Below are positions 26,053 to 34,589 of a stretch of 64,000 nt of DNA, piece by piece. Below the pieces are notes generated by a model. That model saw nothing but the letters and a program-made list of their open reading frames with translations, did no database searches and had not been told where the DNA came from. A program made the position numbers and the translations under genes. Source of the stretch: NCEH01 sp043195195 (GTDB lineage: Bacteria > Pseudomonadota > Alphaproteobacteria > Rhizobiales > Xanthobacteraceae); the NCBI RefSeq assembly GCF_043195195.1, contig NZ_JBAFWT010000010.1, positions 1 to 64,000 on the forward strand, given 5' to 3'. Every line of letters starts with the position of its first letter. The first letter of the stretch is position 1.

Positions 26053-26799
26053 TCAAACGTTCTGCCCACCGTCGATGTGGATCTCGGCGCCATTGAGATA
26101 GGACGAGGTCTCGGTGCACAGCACATAGATGATCTTCGCCACCTCATCGGGCGTGCCAAGCCGCTGCAACGGAATCTGCGCGACGATCTTGTCCGTGCCG
26201 GGAGATAGAATGGCTGTATCGATCTCGCCTGGGGCGATGGCATTGACGCGGATGCCGCGCCGGCCGAAATCCACCGCCATCTCACGCGTCAGTGCGGCGA
26301 GGGCTGCCTTTGAGGTGGAATAGGCGGCCCCGGCGAATGGATGCACCCGAACGCCGGCGATGGAGGTGACGTTCACCACGGAACCGCGCGCCGCCTCCAA
26401 TTGCTGCACCAGACCGCGCGCCAGCATGATGGGGGCAAAGAAATTCACCTGGAATACATGGGCCCAGGTCTCGCGCTTCGTGTCGAGCGAGCCAAGCCGC
26501 GCGCCGCCCTCACCCTTGGGTGAAATACCGGCATTGTTGACCAGCGCGTGCAACTCGCCGGCGGGCAGGCGGCGCTTGATTTCCTCGATAGCTTCTTCCG
26601 TGTTCACCGGGTCGGAGAGGTCCACCTGGATATGATCCTCCGGGCCCGCTGCCCAGGGACATTGCTCCGGAAAGGCATGACGCGAGCAGGTGATGACCCG
26701 CCAGCCGGCGCTGGAAAAGCGCTTCACCGTCGCGTGGCCGATGCCGCGTGAGGCGCCGGTCAGCAACATGATGCGGGGCGGTTGGTTGCTGGCGGACAT
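26053..26799 (-). CDS. Short-chain dehydrogenase/reductase, FabG-like
   Basis: A 248-residue classical SDR. The cofactor motif TGASRGIG is at 14-21, NNAG at 88-91, and the catalytic set is S146, Y160 and K164 (YSTSK). The C-terminal IHIDGGQNV is typical of 3-oxoacyl-ACP reductase-like members. Arg40 in TCSRH after the second strand suggests NADP preference. The substrate is unknown. The ATG at 26799 has a GAGGAA site; 22 upstream codons are not counted. Confidence 0.92.
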   Translation of the reverse strand: MSASNQPPRIMLLTGASRGIGHATVKRFSSAGWRVITCSRHAFPEQCPWAAGPEDHIQVDLSDPVNTEEAIEEIKRRLPAGELHALVNNAGISPKGEGGARLGSLDTKRETWAHVFQVNFFAPIMLARGLVQQLEAARGSVVNVTSIAGVRVHPFAGAAYSTSKAALAALTREMAVDFGRRGIRVNAIAPGEIDTAILSPGTDKIVAQIPLQRLGTPDEVAKIIYVLCTETSSYLNGAEIHIDGGQNV

Positions 26800-26887
26800 G
26801 AATTCCTCGAAACGTAAAGCGGTGCGGCGCAAACCATGTCGCCCGACGGCAGGCATCACGGCCATGAGGCCGGGTCAAGCAGCGCCT

Positions 26888-27526
26888 TCAGGGGTAAAGA
26901 CGGGTGCGCATCCATTCTCCGACAGGCTCCGGACGCCGGAATACGATTCGGTCATGAAGGCGAAACGGCCGATCGTGCCAAAATTCGATCGCCACCGGCA
27001 CGATGCGGAAACCGGTCCAATGGGGCGGGCGGGGGACCGTGCCGAGGGCGTATTTCGCAGTGGTCGCCGCGACCGCAGCCTCGAAGGCGAAGCGACCTTC
27101 CAGCGGGCGCGACTGCTGGCTCGCCCAGGCGCCGATCTGAGAGAGACGCGGCCGGGTGGCGAAATAGGCGTTGGCCTCGGCCTCGGTGACACGCTCAACC
27201 GGCCCGCGCACCCGCACCTGCCGGCGCAGCGACTTCCAGTGAAATACCAGCGCCGCCTTCGGGTTGTCGGCGAGCTCGCGACCCTTGGCGCTCTCGGTGT
27301 TCGTGAAGAAGACAAAGCCGCGTTCGTCGAGCCCTTTCAGCAGCACCATGCGCGCGTCCGGCAGACCGTCCTGATCGACGGTCGCAATCGTCATTGCGTT
27401 GGGATCGTTCGGTTCGGTGCGCTCGGCTTCGCCGAGCCACTCGGAAAACAACCGAAAGGGCTCGGTACTCTCGGTGAAATCACCGCCTGTTAAGGGGTTT
27501 GAGGCTTCCATAGGCGAATCGGACAT
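26888..27526 (-). CDS. pdxH: Pyridoxamine 5'-phosphate oxidase
   Basis: FMN enzyme that makes pyridoxal 5'-phosphate. The 212-residue protein has the usual order: NAMTIATVDQDGLPDARMVLLKG, FVFFTNTESAKG, ALVFHWKSLRRQVRVRG, the ASQQS segment, WTGFRIVPVAIEFW, and an RLYP end matching the usual RLxP terminus. The start at 27526 gives a normal length; 13 upstream codons of the open frame are left out. It is divergent from the lipoprotein gene at 27544. Confidence 0.96.
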   Translation of the reverse strand: MSDSPMEASNPLTGGDFTESTEPFRLFSEWLGEAERTEPNDPNAMTIATVDQDGLPDARMVLLKGLDERGFVFFTNTESAKGRELADNPKAALVFHWKSLRRQVRVRGPVERVTEAEANAYFATRPRLSQIGAWASQQSRPLEGRFAFEAAVAATTAKYALGTVPRPPHWTGFRIVPVAIEFWHDRPFRLHDRIVFRRPEPVGEWMRTRLYP

Positions 27527-27543
27527 GGCTGGGAGCCCTTCCC

Positions 27544-28047
27544 GTGTGGCGTCAACGCAAAACATACCAAGACGGCGCGAAGCACGCCTTATATAGGGCC
27601 ATCGGCGGTCGTCGCACAGCGGTCAGGCCATTGGTCGCAGTCGGCTTGTTGGGGGCGACGCTGGCGCTTTCGGGCTGTGGTTCTCTGCTCGGTATGTCCG
27701 ATGACGATCAGCTTGTCACCGGCTCGATCAAACCCCAGCCCGTGGCGCTCTCGATTCCTGTCGGAGAAGCGCCGCAGGGCATAGCGTCCACCGATTGGGC
27801 ACAGGCGAAGGTCGCCCTCGACCAAGCATTGAAATCGCGGGAGGCCGGTGCAAGCATGCCGTGGCAGAACACTGTCACCGGGGCCAGGGGCACGTCCACG
27901 CCACTGGGCACGGTGAAAGACAATGGTTGCCGCGACTTCCGCATTGGGGTCGTGGACACCAGCGGGGAGCATTGGGTGCAGGGCGAAGCGTGCCGCGACG
28001 GCAAGGGTACCACCCTGTCGCAGGTGCGAGTCCTTGGACGGGCTTGA
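27544..28047 (+). CDS. RT0821/Lpp0805-type surface lipoprotein
   Basis: A 167-residue lipoprotein: after a basic N-terminus and hydrophobic VGLLGATLALSGC comes a lipobox Cys. The C-terminal part has the 17-kDa-antigen-like pattern, with NGCRDFRIG and GEACRDGKGTT. It probably sits in the outer membrane; function unknown. It starts with GTG, 18 bases from the divergent pdxH start, so the two genes share a very short promoter region. Confidence 0.82.
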   Translation: MWRQRKTYQDGAKHALYRAIGGRRTAVRPLVAVGLLGATLALSGCGSLLGMSDDDQLVTGSIKPQPVALSIPVGEAPQGIASTDWAQAKVALDQALKSREAGASMPWQNTVTGARGTSTPLGTVKDNGCRDFRIGVVDTSGEHWVQGEACRDGKGTTLSQVRVLGRA

Positions 28048-28129
28048 GCCCCGCAGTTGAAATAGGGCACCTTGTTCCCACATGAAGGCTGCGGTCGGCC
28101 GGAAAGCGTCGACCCCGAGGTGAATTTGC

Positions 28130-29086
28130 ATGCGTGATCCATACGACGTCCTCGGCGTTGCCAAGAGCGCCGACGAAGCGGAGATCAAGCGCGCCTATCG
28201 GCGGCTGGCGAAGAAGCTGCATCCCGACGCCAACCAGGGAGACCCAAAGGCGCAGGATCGTTTCGCTGAACTGAACACGGCTCACGAGATCCTGGCCGAT
28301 GCCGAAAAGCGCGGTCAGTTCGATCGCGGCGAGATCGATGCGGAGGGCAAGCCACGCGCCCCGGATTTTTCCGGTTACGGCGGCGGACGGGGCCGTGCCG
28401 GCCCGGGCGGCTTTTCCGGCTTCGATGGCGACACGATCTTCGAGAGTTTTTCCTTCGGGCCGGAAGGGGTGCGCCGGAATGCACGGCGTGGACCCGAGGT
28501 CGGCGACGATATCGGCGATATGTTCGGCTTTGGCCGCCAGCGCCGCGGCCCGCGTGGCGGCTTTGCGCCCGAGGCGGGGGCCGACATCGAGCTGACCTTG
28601 CCGGTGAGCTATGAGGAGGCAGCGCACGGTGCCAGCAAGCGTGTCCAGTTGCCGAATGGGAAGCAGATCGAGGTGAAGATCGCCGCCGGCACGCTGGAAG
28701 GCCACCGCATGCGCCTGAAGGGGCAGGGGGAGATGAGTCCGACTGGCGGGCCGCAGGGGGACGCCTTCGTCTCCATCAGCTACGCACCGCACGAGAAGTT
28801 CAAACGCGAGGATGCGGACCTGCGCTACGAAGCGGATGTGTCTCTCGCCGATGCGGTACTCGGCAGCAAGGTGCGCGTTCCCACCCTGGCAGGCGCAGTC
28901 GATCTCAACATACCCGCCTGGACTTCCGGCGGCCGCACGTTCCGCCTGCGCGGAAAGGGCCTACCTAAGGCCAGCGGCGGTCATGGCGACCTGCTGGTGA
29001 GCGCCAACCTAGTACTTCCGGCTGAGCACGACGCGGAGTTGGAAGCCTTGATGCGCAAGTTGCGCGAGGCGAAGTCCGAGGCGTAA
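28130..29086 (+). CDS. DnaJ-like co-chaperone, CbpA type
   Basis: A 318-residue J-protein. The J domain covers residues 1-66 with HPD at 31-33. A Gly/Phe-rich linker follows (about 75-150) and then the DnaJ C-terminal substrate domain (about 150-310) with LPVSYEEAAHG and GSKVRVPTL. There is no zinc-finger cluster, so it is a type B (CbpA-like) J-protein working with DnaK. It follows the lipoprotein gene by 82 bases. Confidence 0.94.
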   Translation: MRDPYDVLGVAKSADEAEIKRAYRRLAKKLHPDANQGDPKAQDRFAELNTAHEILADAEKRGQFDRGEIDAEGKPRAPDFSGYGGGRGRAGPGGFSGFDGDTIFESFSFGPEGVRRNARRGPEVGDDIGDMFGFGRQRRGPRGGFAPEAGADIELTLPVSYEEAAHGASKRVQLPNGKQIEVKIAAGTLEGHRMRLKGQGEMSPTGGPQGDAFVSISYAPHEKFKREDADLRYEADVSLADAVLGSKVRVPTLAGAVDLNIPAWTSGGRTFRLRGKGLPKASGGHGDLLVSANLVLPAEHDAELEALMRKLREAKSEA

Positions 29087-29215
29087 GACCGGGCGCGACA
29101 GCGCGCCACGCATTGCTCTTGAAGCCGTGAATGGCGCAGCGGGTGGGGCTCATTATCTTCCGACTGTCGGGCACGTTGCCTCCCGGGTACGGGCGCCGAG
29201 CGCAGGAGGAGAGTC

Positions 29216-29617
29216 ATGCCTGTTCGGATTTCTCACATGATGGCGGCAACGCTGGTCGCCGGTAGCATCTTGGCGGGGGCTGCCGCCGCCTTTGCCCAAA
29301 GCGCCCAGGCCCCCGCGCCGCTCCAACACGGCGGCATGTCGATGCCCATGGCTACTGCGGCGTCTCCCGCGACGATGGCGCTCCAGGCCGCCAACGCCAA
29401 GATGCACGCCGACATGAACATCGCTTACACCGGCGATGCGGATGTGGATTTTGTTCGGGGCATGATCGCCCACCACCAAGGAGCGATCGACATGGCGAAG
29501 GTGGAGCTGAGTTACGGCACCGACCCGCAAATCCGCAAGCTGGCGGAAGGCATCATCGCCGCCCAAGAGCGGGAGATCACGGACATGCGGACCTGGCTGG
29601 CTGCCAAGGGCAAGTGA
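29216..29617 (+). CDS. DUF305 periplasmic protein (CopM-like)
   Basis: A 133-residue exported protein with signal peptide (AATLVAGSILAGAAAAFAQ). The DUF305 core contains FVRGMIAHHQGAIDMAKVE and a C-terminal AAQEREITDMRTWL. Met/His-rich sequence (HGGMSMPM) precedes it. The family belongs to the ferritin-like fold, and the cyanobacterial CopM member binds copper, so metal binding in the periplasm is likely. It ends in a strong bidirectional terminator. Confidence 0.9.
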   Translation: MPVRISHMMAATLVAGSILAGAAAAFAQSAQAPAPLQHGGMSMPMATAASPATMALQAANAKMHADMNIAYTGDADVDFVRGMIAHHQGAIDMAKVELSYGTDPQIRKLAEGIIAAQEREITDMRTWLAAKGK

Positions 29618-29641
29618 GCAGAAGGATCCGTAGGATGAAAC

Positions 29642-29675
29642 AAAAAAGGCCTCGCCGGTGGCGAGGCCTTTTTTC
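29642..29675. terminator. Bidirectional rho-independent terminator
   Basis: AAAAAAGGCCTCGCC-GGTG-GCGAGGCCTTTTTTC: a perfect 9-base GC stem flanked by A-run and T-run, so it works on both strands. It separates the DUF305 gene from the convergent ctrA. Confidence 0.95.
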
Positions 29676-29696
29676 GGATGACACGGTGCTGCAGGC

Positions 29697-30398
29697 TTAG
29701 ACCGCGATGCGCTCGGCCCCCGCCATGGGTTCGCGCAGCACATAGCCGCGGCCCCATACGGTCTCGATGTAGTTCTTGCCCGCCGAAGCGTTCGCAAGCT
29801 TCTTGCGCAGCTTGCAGATGAACACGTCGATGATCTTCAACTCGGGCTCATCCATGCCGCCGTAGAGATGGTTGAGGAACATCTCCTTGGTGAGCGTGGT
29901 GCCCTTGCGGAGCGAGAGCAGCTCCAGCATCTGGTATTCCTTGCCGGTCAGATGGACCCGGGCGCCGTCCACTTCCACCGTCTTGGTGTCGAGGTTGACG
30001 ATCAGGTCGCCGGTCTGGATCACCGACTGGGCATGGCCCTTGGAGCGGCGCACGATGGCATGGATTCGCGCCACCATCTCGTCTTTGTGGAACGGTTTGG
30101 TGAGATAGTCGTCGGCGCCGAAGCCGAAACCCTTCACTTTGTCCTCGGTGCCGGCGAGACCGGAGAGGATGAGGATCGGGGTTTTCACCTTGGCGACGCG
30201 CAGGTTGCGCAGCACCTCGAAGCCCGACATATCCGGAAGGTTTATGTCGAGCAGAATGATGTCGTATTCATAGACTTTGCCCAGGTCGATGCCTTCTTCA
30301 CCGAGATCCGTCGTGTAGACATTGAAGCTCTCGGACTTCAGCATCAACTCGATGCTTTGGGCCGTCGCACTGTCGTCCTCGATGAGCAAGACGCGCAT
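29697..30398 (-). CDS. ctrA: Cell-cycle response regulator CtrA
   Basis: Master cell-cycle regulator of alphaproteobacteria that binds TTAA-N7-TTAA sites. The 233-residue protein has a receiver domain (phospho-acceptor D51, K101, acidic pair D8/D9 region IEDDS) and an OmpR-type winged-helix domain. Strings such as LLDINLPDMSGFEVLRNLR and NHLYGGMDEPELKIIDVFICKLRKKL are near identical to known CtrA proteins. The C-terminus ends ERIAV, hydrophobic but not the Ala-Ala of Caulobacter. Its upstream region holds five GANTC sites, expected for DNA-methylation control. Confidence 0.98.
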   Translation of the reverse strand: MRVLLIEDDSATAQSIELMLKSESFNVYTTDLGEEGIDLGKVYEYDIILLDINLPDMSGFEVLRNLRVAKVKTPILILSGLAGTEDKVKGFGFGADDYLTKPFHKDEMVARIHAIVRRSKGHAQSVIQTGDLIVNLDTKTVEVDGARVHLTGKEYQMLELLSLRKGTTLTKEMFLNHLYGGMDEPELKIIDVFICKLRKKLANASAGKNYIETVWGRGYVLREPMAGAERIAV

Positions 30399-30851
30399 GG
30401 CAATCCCCTTCCTCGCAACAACCCGAAAAGCGGCGTGCCGCCCTTGGTGTGCTCAGCCGACAGTGTGATTCGCGATACGTGTGTTGAATCGATACCCGAT
30501 CGCGATTCAACTGGACAAGAGTCCTTCGAAAAAACTTTGTGTATGAATGCGAAGACTGACTCCCCGCATACCGTCAAAGTTGTTTCGGCTGACCCAACCC
30601 GTATCTACACACCATCTCCCGAGCCTCGGGAGCGTCAGGCGAGGGGCTTTTTCGAAGCACCCCCGTCCGAACCGTGGAGGCATCATTAACGAAGTCGGTA
30701 AACGATTAGTTTCCATCCCGCTGGGTTAAGCGATTTTCCTCACAATCCGGCGCAGAGGTAAGGAAAGGGCAACGGGTCGGCGTCATTGTGGCATTTGAGG
30801 TGCCCGGAACCGGCCACTGCGTTCATTTGTGCCTTCGGAGTATCGCGTTCC
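30399..30851. promoter_or_regulatory. ctrA upstream region with five GANTC sites
   Basis: A 453-base divergent region between ctrA and the FliJ-like gene. GANTC (CcrM methylation) sites occur at 30467, 30486, 30504, 30519 and 30558, that is 69-164 bases upstream of the ctrA start. In Caulobacter, methylation of a GANTC in the ctrA P1 promoter delays its transcription after replication. TTAA half sites at 30686 and 30726 do not form a perfect TTAA-N7-TTAA box. A 48-codon open frame (30543-30689, plus strand) lies here but lacks a good ribosome site and I do not call it as a gene. Confidence 0.7.
30622..30652 (+). terminator. Terminator-like hairpin upstream of the FliJ-like gene
   Basis: AGCCTCG pairs with CGAGGGGCT allowing one bulged G, followed by TTTTTC. 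On the plus strand it would stop leftover transcription from the ctrA upstream region before the gene at 30852, or act as an attenuator. Confidence 0.5.
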
Positions 30852-31247
30852 ATGAAGTCGCGTGAACCCCTGATCCGCGCCAAGCGGTTCAAAATCGAGG
30901 ATGCGCGCCGGCGCATCGTGCGGATCGATACCATGATTGCCGAGTTCGACCGCATGGCGGCCGATCTCGATCGGGACATAGCGGGGGAAGAGGAGCGCTC
31001 CGGCATTACGGACCCGCGCCACTTCGCTTATTCGCCGCTGGCCACCGCCGCGCGCCAGCGCCGCGACAACCTCGGTCGTTCGGCCCAGGACCTGCGGGTC
31101 CAGCGCGACGAGGCGGAGGCGGCCCTGGCGGATGCCGAGGCTCAGTTGCAGATGGAAGAGGCGGCCAGCGAGCGTGAGCGCGTCAGCGAGGCCGAGGCGT
31201 TGGAGCGCCGCATTGGCTGGCGGGTGGGAGAGACCGCCCGCGCGTGA
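30852..31247 (+). CDS. Coiled-coil protein, FliJ-like
   Basis: A 131-residue, almost wholly helical and highly charged protein (coiled coil about 15-50 and 65-120). Its composition, its length and the start MKSREPLIRAKRFKIEDA fit the FliJ family, the flagellar export chaperone that touches the FliI ATPase. I recall a FliJ-annotated gene divergent from ctrA in related genomes, which supports this. No other flagellar gene is in the window, so the assignment is tentative. The ATG at 30852 is chosen by the start of the helix pattern; a GGAG lies 15 bases upstream. Confidence 0.65.
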   Translation: MKSREPLIRAKRFKIEDARRRIVRIDTMIAEFDRMAADLDRDIAGEEERSGITDPRHFAYSPLATAARQRRDNLGRSAQDLRVQRDEAEAALADAEAQLQMEEAASERERVSEAEALERRIGWRVGETARA

Positions 31248-31408
31248 TCTCAGGGCCGCGGGTGTGACTTGCAACCCTGCGCGAAGCGCGGGGGAAAAAT
31301 TGATGCATTCTCAGCTTCTTGCGCTGAAGCGCAGAGGAGGGCTTCACCTTTCCGGCATCTTGATCTAGCCTTGAGTTCTGGGATTGCGGCGCTCCCTGCA
31401 AATCATGT

Positions 31409-31436
31409 GCTAAAAGCTAGAAATGTCTTTTTTAGC
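31409..31436. repeat. AT-rich inverted repeat upstream of the ECF sigma gene
   Basis: GCTAAAA and TTTTAGC form a perfect 7-base stem with a 14-base loop, about 80 bases before the sigma-factor start, inside a roughly 90-base AT-rich patch (31400-31490) that stands out in this GC-rich DNA. It could be an operator or part of the promoter. Confidence 0.4.
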
Positions 31437-31516
31437 ATAAGCTTATGACTGCATCTTAAGGTAAGATTTTAGATTTTTCTGGGAGCGTCACCCCCTTTCG
31501 TGGGATCAAGACGACC

Positions 31517-32173
31517 GTGTCGCATTCGGATGTGCTGAGCGATCATCTGATCGCGATCTCCAAAGGGGATCGTCGAGCGTTCGAGGAACTGTACGCGCTC
31601 TCCAGCCCGCGTCTCTTCGGCATCGCGCTCCGCCTGTTGCGCCAGCCAGAACTGGCCGCCGCAGCGCTGAAGAGCGCTTATCTCGCCATGTGGTCCGAGA
31701 TGGAACGCAAGGCCGACGCGCTGCGTGCTGAGGCGGAGGATCCGATACCTTCCACCGATCAGGTGTGTGCGGCCCCTATGCGGGATGCCGCGGTGCAGGA
31801 AGGGGGCGGGTTGGCCCCTCCCGCGCTTCGCGCGCGGATCGGTGATCCCGTGATCTGGATGGTATCGAAGGTGCGGGCCGCCGCCCTGGATTTTGCCCGC
31901 GCGCAGGTGGACGAGGACGGGGCGATGTTTGAGCCGTTCGCGTCGCAAGAACAGGACGACGACCCCCTCGGCAGCGAGACGCGCAGTCCGGAGTTGCTGG
32001 AACTTCTGGGATGCCTCGGCCACCTATCCGAGGAACGGCGGCGCATGGTGCTACTAGCTTATTATGACGGCTGGACCCGCAACGCCCTCTCAATTTATTT
32101 CGACGCCCCCGAGCACAGCATCCGCACATGGCTGCGACGGAGCATCGGTGAAATCGATGCCTGCCTGCAATGA
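31517..32173 (+). CDS. ECF-type RNA polymerase sigma factor
   Basis: A 218-residue ECF sigma factor. The sigma-2 region is near residues 10-70 (ISKGDRRAFEELYALSSPRLFGIALRLL), an unusual insert of about 50 residues follows, and the sigma-4 helix-turn-helix is LSEERRRMVLLAYYDGWTRNALSIYFDAPEHSIRTWL near the end. It starts at GTG. It overlaps the next gene by 4 bases (ATGA), an RskA-type anti-sigma factor, so this is a SigK/RskA-like pair. The signal it answers to is unknown. Confidence 0.92.
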   Translation: MSHSDVLSDHLIAISKGDRRAFEELYALSSPRLFGIALRLLRQPELAAAALKSAYLAMWSEMERKADALRAEAEDPIPSTDQVCAAPMRDAAVQEGGGLAPPALRARIGDPVIWMVSKVRAAALDFARAQVDEDGAMFEPFASQEQDDDPLGSETRSPELLELLGCLGHLSEERRRMVLLAYYDGWTRNALSIYFDAPEHSIRTWLRRSIGEIDACLQ

Positions 32174-33192
32174 CGAGCGTATGGGAAGAGGACCGGCAGG
32201 AAGCTGCAGAATACGTACTCGGCACGCTGGATGGGGCCGAGCGCGAGGCAGCGCGGTCCCGCATTGCCCATGATCCGGCATTCGCCGCCCTTGTGCGGCT
32301 CTGGGAGGGCCGCCTCGGTCCCTTGCATGAGCTCGCGGTCAGCGTCGCGCCGCCGTCCAGCCTCCTCACCGAATTGATGGTTGCGCTGCCTGGGGCCGCC
32401 GTCCTTCCGCCTGCTGCCGATGAGGAGACGGCGCCGGCCGACGGGCGGCCCCGGGAGAAGGTCCAGGTCCAGCGGGCACCGGCTGAGCAGCCGCAAGCAG
32501 CGGTATGCGACGCGCCGCCGGCCTTGGAGCCTGCGATCGATCCGGAAAAAATGGCTGGACCAGCTGTCATCTCCCATGTTGTTGCGGAAGCTGAGATCCG
32601 CGAAGCGAGCAAGGATCTGCCGGTTGAGGGGGGGCCAGCAGTTCTTGCCCCGGGACCTCTGGACGATGCCATATCGTCTCCATCTCCTCGTTCAGCGGCG
32701 GCATTCTCATCGGACCCTGAGCAAATGCCGACGCCCGCCGCATCGTCCGCCCGCCGCAATCCCTGGCGCGTGGCGACCGGGCTGCTCGCCCTTGCGGTGC
32801 TCGGCCTCGGCGTCGTGGCGCTTCAAGGGGAGGCCCGGCGCAGCGCAGCTGTGGTCGTCGCGAAACCTGCACCGGCAATTCGCCAAGCCGTGCTGACGGC
32901 GCAGAGCGCGCCGCGGGTCACCATTACACTTGATCCGGGAACGCGCCGCCTTGACGTCGTCGGCCTCGACGCGCCAGCGCCCGACGGGAAGACTTATCGT
33001 CTCTGGCTGATCCTTCCGGACGGGAAGCGACATTTGCTGTGCGCCTTCCGCGATACCTCCGCACTGACGCCGGATCTGTCCAACTGGGGCGGGCAGGGGG
33101 CGGCCATGCTGGAGATCACGCTGGAACCGGACGTCGAGCCGCCTGGGGCGGGCGGCGATGTTGTCGTCGCCGGCCCGTTGCATGTCCTGTAA
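32170..33192 (+). CDS. RskA-type membrane anti-sigma factor
   Basis: A 340-residue protein. The N-terminal anti-sigma domain has the family signature AAEYVLGTLDGAEREAARSR (about 12-31) and FAALVRLWEGRLGPLHELA. A Pro/Ala-rich linker of over 100 residues leads to one membrane helix (about 201-221), then a periplasmic RskA domain (from about 245) with DGKTYRLWLILPDGK and a late LEITLEPDVEPPG. It would hold the coupled ECF sigma factor at the membrane until proteolysis. The linker is longer than in most RskA proteins. Confidence 0.9.
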   Translation: MTSVWEEDRQEAAEYVLGTLDGAEREAARSRIAHDPAFAALVRLWEGRLGPLHELAVSVAPPSSLLTELMVALPGAAVLPPAADEETAPADGRPREKVQVQRAPAEQPQAAVCDAPPALEPAIDPEKMAGPAVISHVVAEAEIREASKDLPVEGGPAVLAPGPLDDAISSPSPRSAAAFSSDPEQMPTPAASSARRNPWRVATGLLALAVLGLGVVALQGEARRSAAVVVAKPAPAIRQAVLTAQSAPRVTITLDPGTRRLDVVGLDAPAPDGKTYRLWLILPDGKRHLLCAFRDTSALTPDLSNWGGQGAAMLEITLEPDVEPPGAGGDVVVAGPLHVL

Positions 33193-33295
33193 GGGACGCG
33201 TCGGAGTCAGATCTTACCTTGTGTCGCGCGTTTCCATGTACTGCGCGATCATGCCATAAGCGGCCCCTCCGCATCACCGGAACCCTGGGCACGAC

Positions 33296-34393
33296 ATGAC
33301 CGTCGCCGTCGCCGTTGAAAATGCCGTGAAGATGTTCGGCGCGCAGCATGCGCTCGCGGGCATTTCCCTTGATGTGCAGCCGGGCGAACTGGTGGCGCTG
33401 CTCGGGCCGTCCGGCTCGGGCAAGACCACCTTGCTGCGTGTCGTCGCCGGTCTGGAGCAACTCGATTCCGGACGCGTGGTCCTGGATGGGGCCGATGCCT
33501 CTACCGTTCCGGTGCGCTATCGCGGCATCGGCTTCGTATTCCAGCATTATGCCCTGTTCCGTCACATGAACGTGGCGGACAACATCGCCTACGGTCTGCG
33601 CTCGCGCCCGCGGGCGACGCGCCCATCCGAAGCCGACATCGCGCAGCGGGTGGAACACCTGCTCGCCCTGGTTCAACTTGCGGGCTATGGCAGGCGCTTT
33701 CCCGCCCAATTGTCCGGCGGCCAGCGCCAGCGCGTAGCCCTGGCACGGGCGCTCGCCATCGAGCCCAAGGTGCTACTGCTGGATGAGCCGTTCGGAGCGC
33801 TCGATGCGCAAGTGCGCAAGGAACTGCGGGCATGGCTGCGCCATCTGCACGAGCAGACCGGCCATACCACTTTGTTCGTGACCCACGATCAGGAGGAGGC
33901 CCTGGAACTGGCCGACCGTGTCGTCGTCATGAGCAAAGGGCGCATCGAGCAGGTCGGGACGCCGGACGATGTCTATGATCGTCCCGCGACCCCCGACGTG
34001 TTCGGTTTCATGGGAGAATCGAGTCGCATCGCGGTGGAGGTCGAGGGTGGCGTGGTCCGCGCCGAGGGGCAAATCATCGCCACCGCCATCGAACCCGTCG
34101 CCGACGGTCCGGCCACCTTGTTTGCCCGGCCCCATGACGTGACCGTCGCGCTTGCCGGCACGCCGGGCGCCGAAGGCCTTGTGCAGGCCTATCGCCGCCA
34201 TGGCGCGATCCGGCGCGTGGAGCTGAGCGTCGGCGGTGCCCGGGTTGAGGCCGATGTGGCGCCTACCGCCAAAGTGCCGCAGGCAGGAAAGGTCTCGGTC
34301 CGGTTCGATCGCGCACGTCTTTTCCCGGCAACGGGGCCGGGCGTCGATTGCCGCCCGCCCGTATCCCACCAGGTGGGCGAATACGCGATCTGA
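33296..34393 (+). CDS. cysA: Sulfate/thiosulfate ABC transporter ATPase CysA, orphan
   Basis: A 365-residue import ATPase. Walker A is GPSGSGKTT (37-45), the signature LSGGQ is at 139-143, Walker B VLLLDE at 159-164, and a TOBE-like C-terminal domain follows. The strings QHYALFRHMNVADNIAYGL and DVYDRPATPDVFGFMG are characteristic of CysA. The usual partners CysT, CysW and the binding protein are missing on both sides, so it must pair with permeases encoded elsewhere or act on another importer. Confidence 0.9.
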   Translation: MTVAVAVENAVKMFGAQHALAGISLDVQPGELVALLGPSGSGKTTLLRVVAGLEQLDSGRVVLDGADASTVPVRYRGIGFVFQHYALFRHMNVADNIAYGLRSRPRATRPSEADIAQRVEHLLALVQLAGYGRRFPAQLSGGQRQRVALARALAIEPKVLLLDEPFGALDAQVRKELRAWLRHLHEQTGHTTLFVTHDQEEALELADRVVVMSKGRIEQVGTPDDVYDRPATPDVFGFMGESSRIAVEVEGGVVRAEGQIIATAIEPVADGPATLFARPHDVTVALAGTPGAEGLVQAYRRHGAIRRVELSVGGARVEADVAPTAKVPQAGKVSVRFDRARLFPATGPGVDCRPPVSHQVGEYAI

Positions 34394-34589
34394 CTGCCGC
34401 CAGGACACCGGCTGCCGAGATCAGAAGCCGCGTGGCTGCGGGGCTTACTCCTTCCTTTTTCTCGCGTGTGCGAAAAGCTTGCTTGGAAGGGCGCGTGGGC
34501 GCTATCGACAGGAGCGGATGGCTGGTCCCCGCGTCCCCGCGCCCGCGCTCTCGTCTGCGCAGGTTCCACAAGCGCACGAGAGGTCTTCC

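Noticed and set aside
29868..30542. Plus-strand open frame across ctrA
   Set aside because: It is antisense to ctrA, whose identity is certain, and its protein text has no recognisable pattern.
30686..30729. TTAA half sites as a CtrA autoregulatory box
   Set aside because: The spacing and second half do not fit TTAA-N7-TTAA; only isolated half sites are present.
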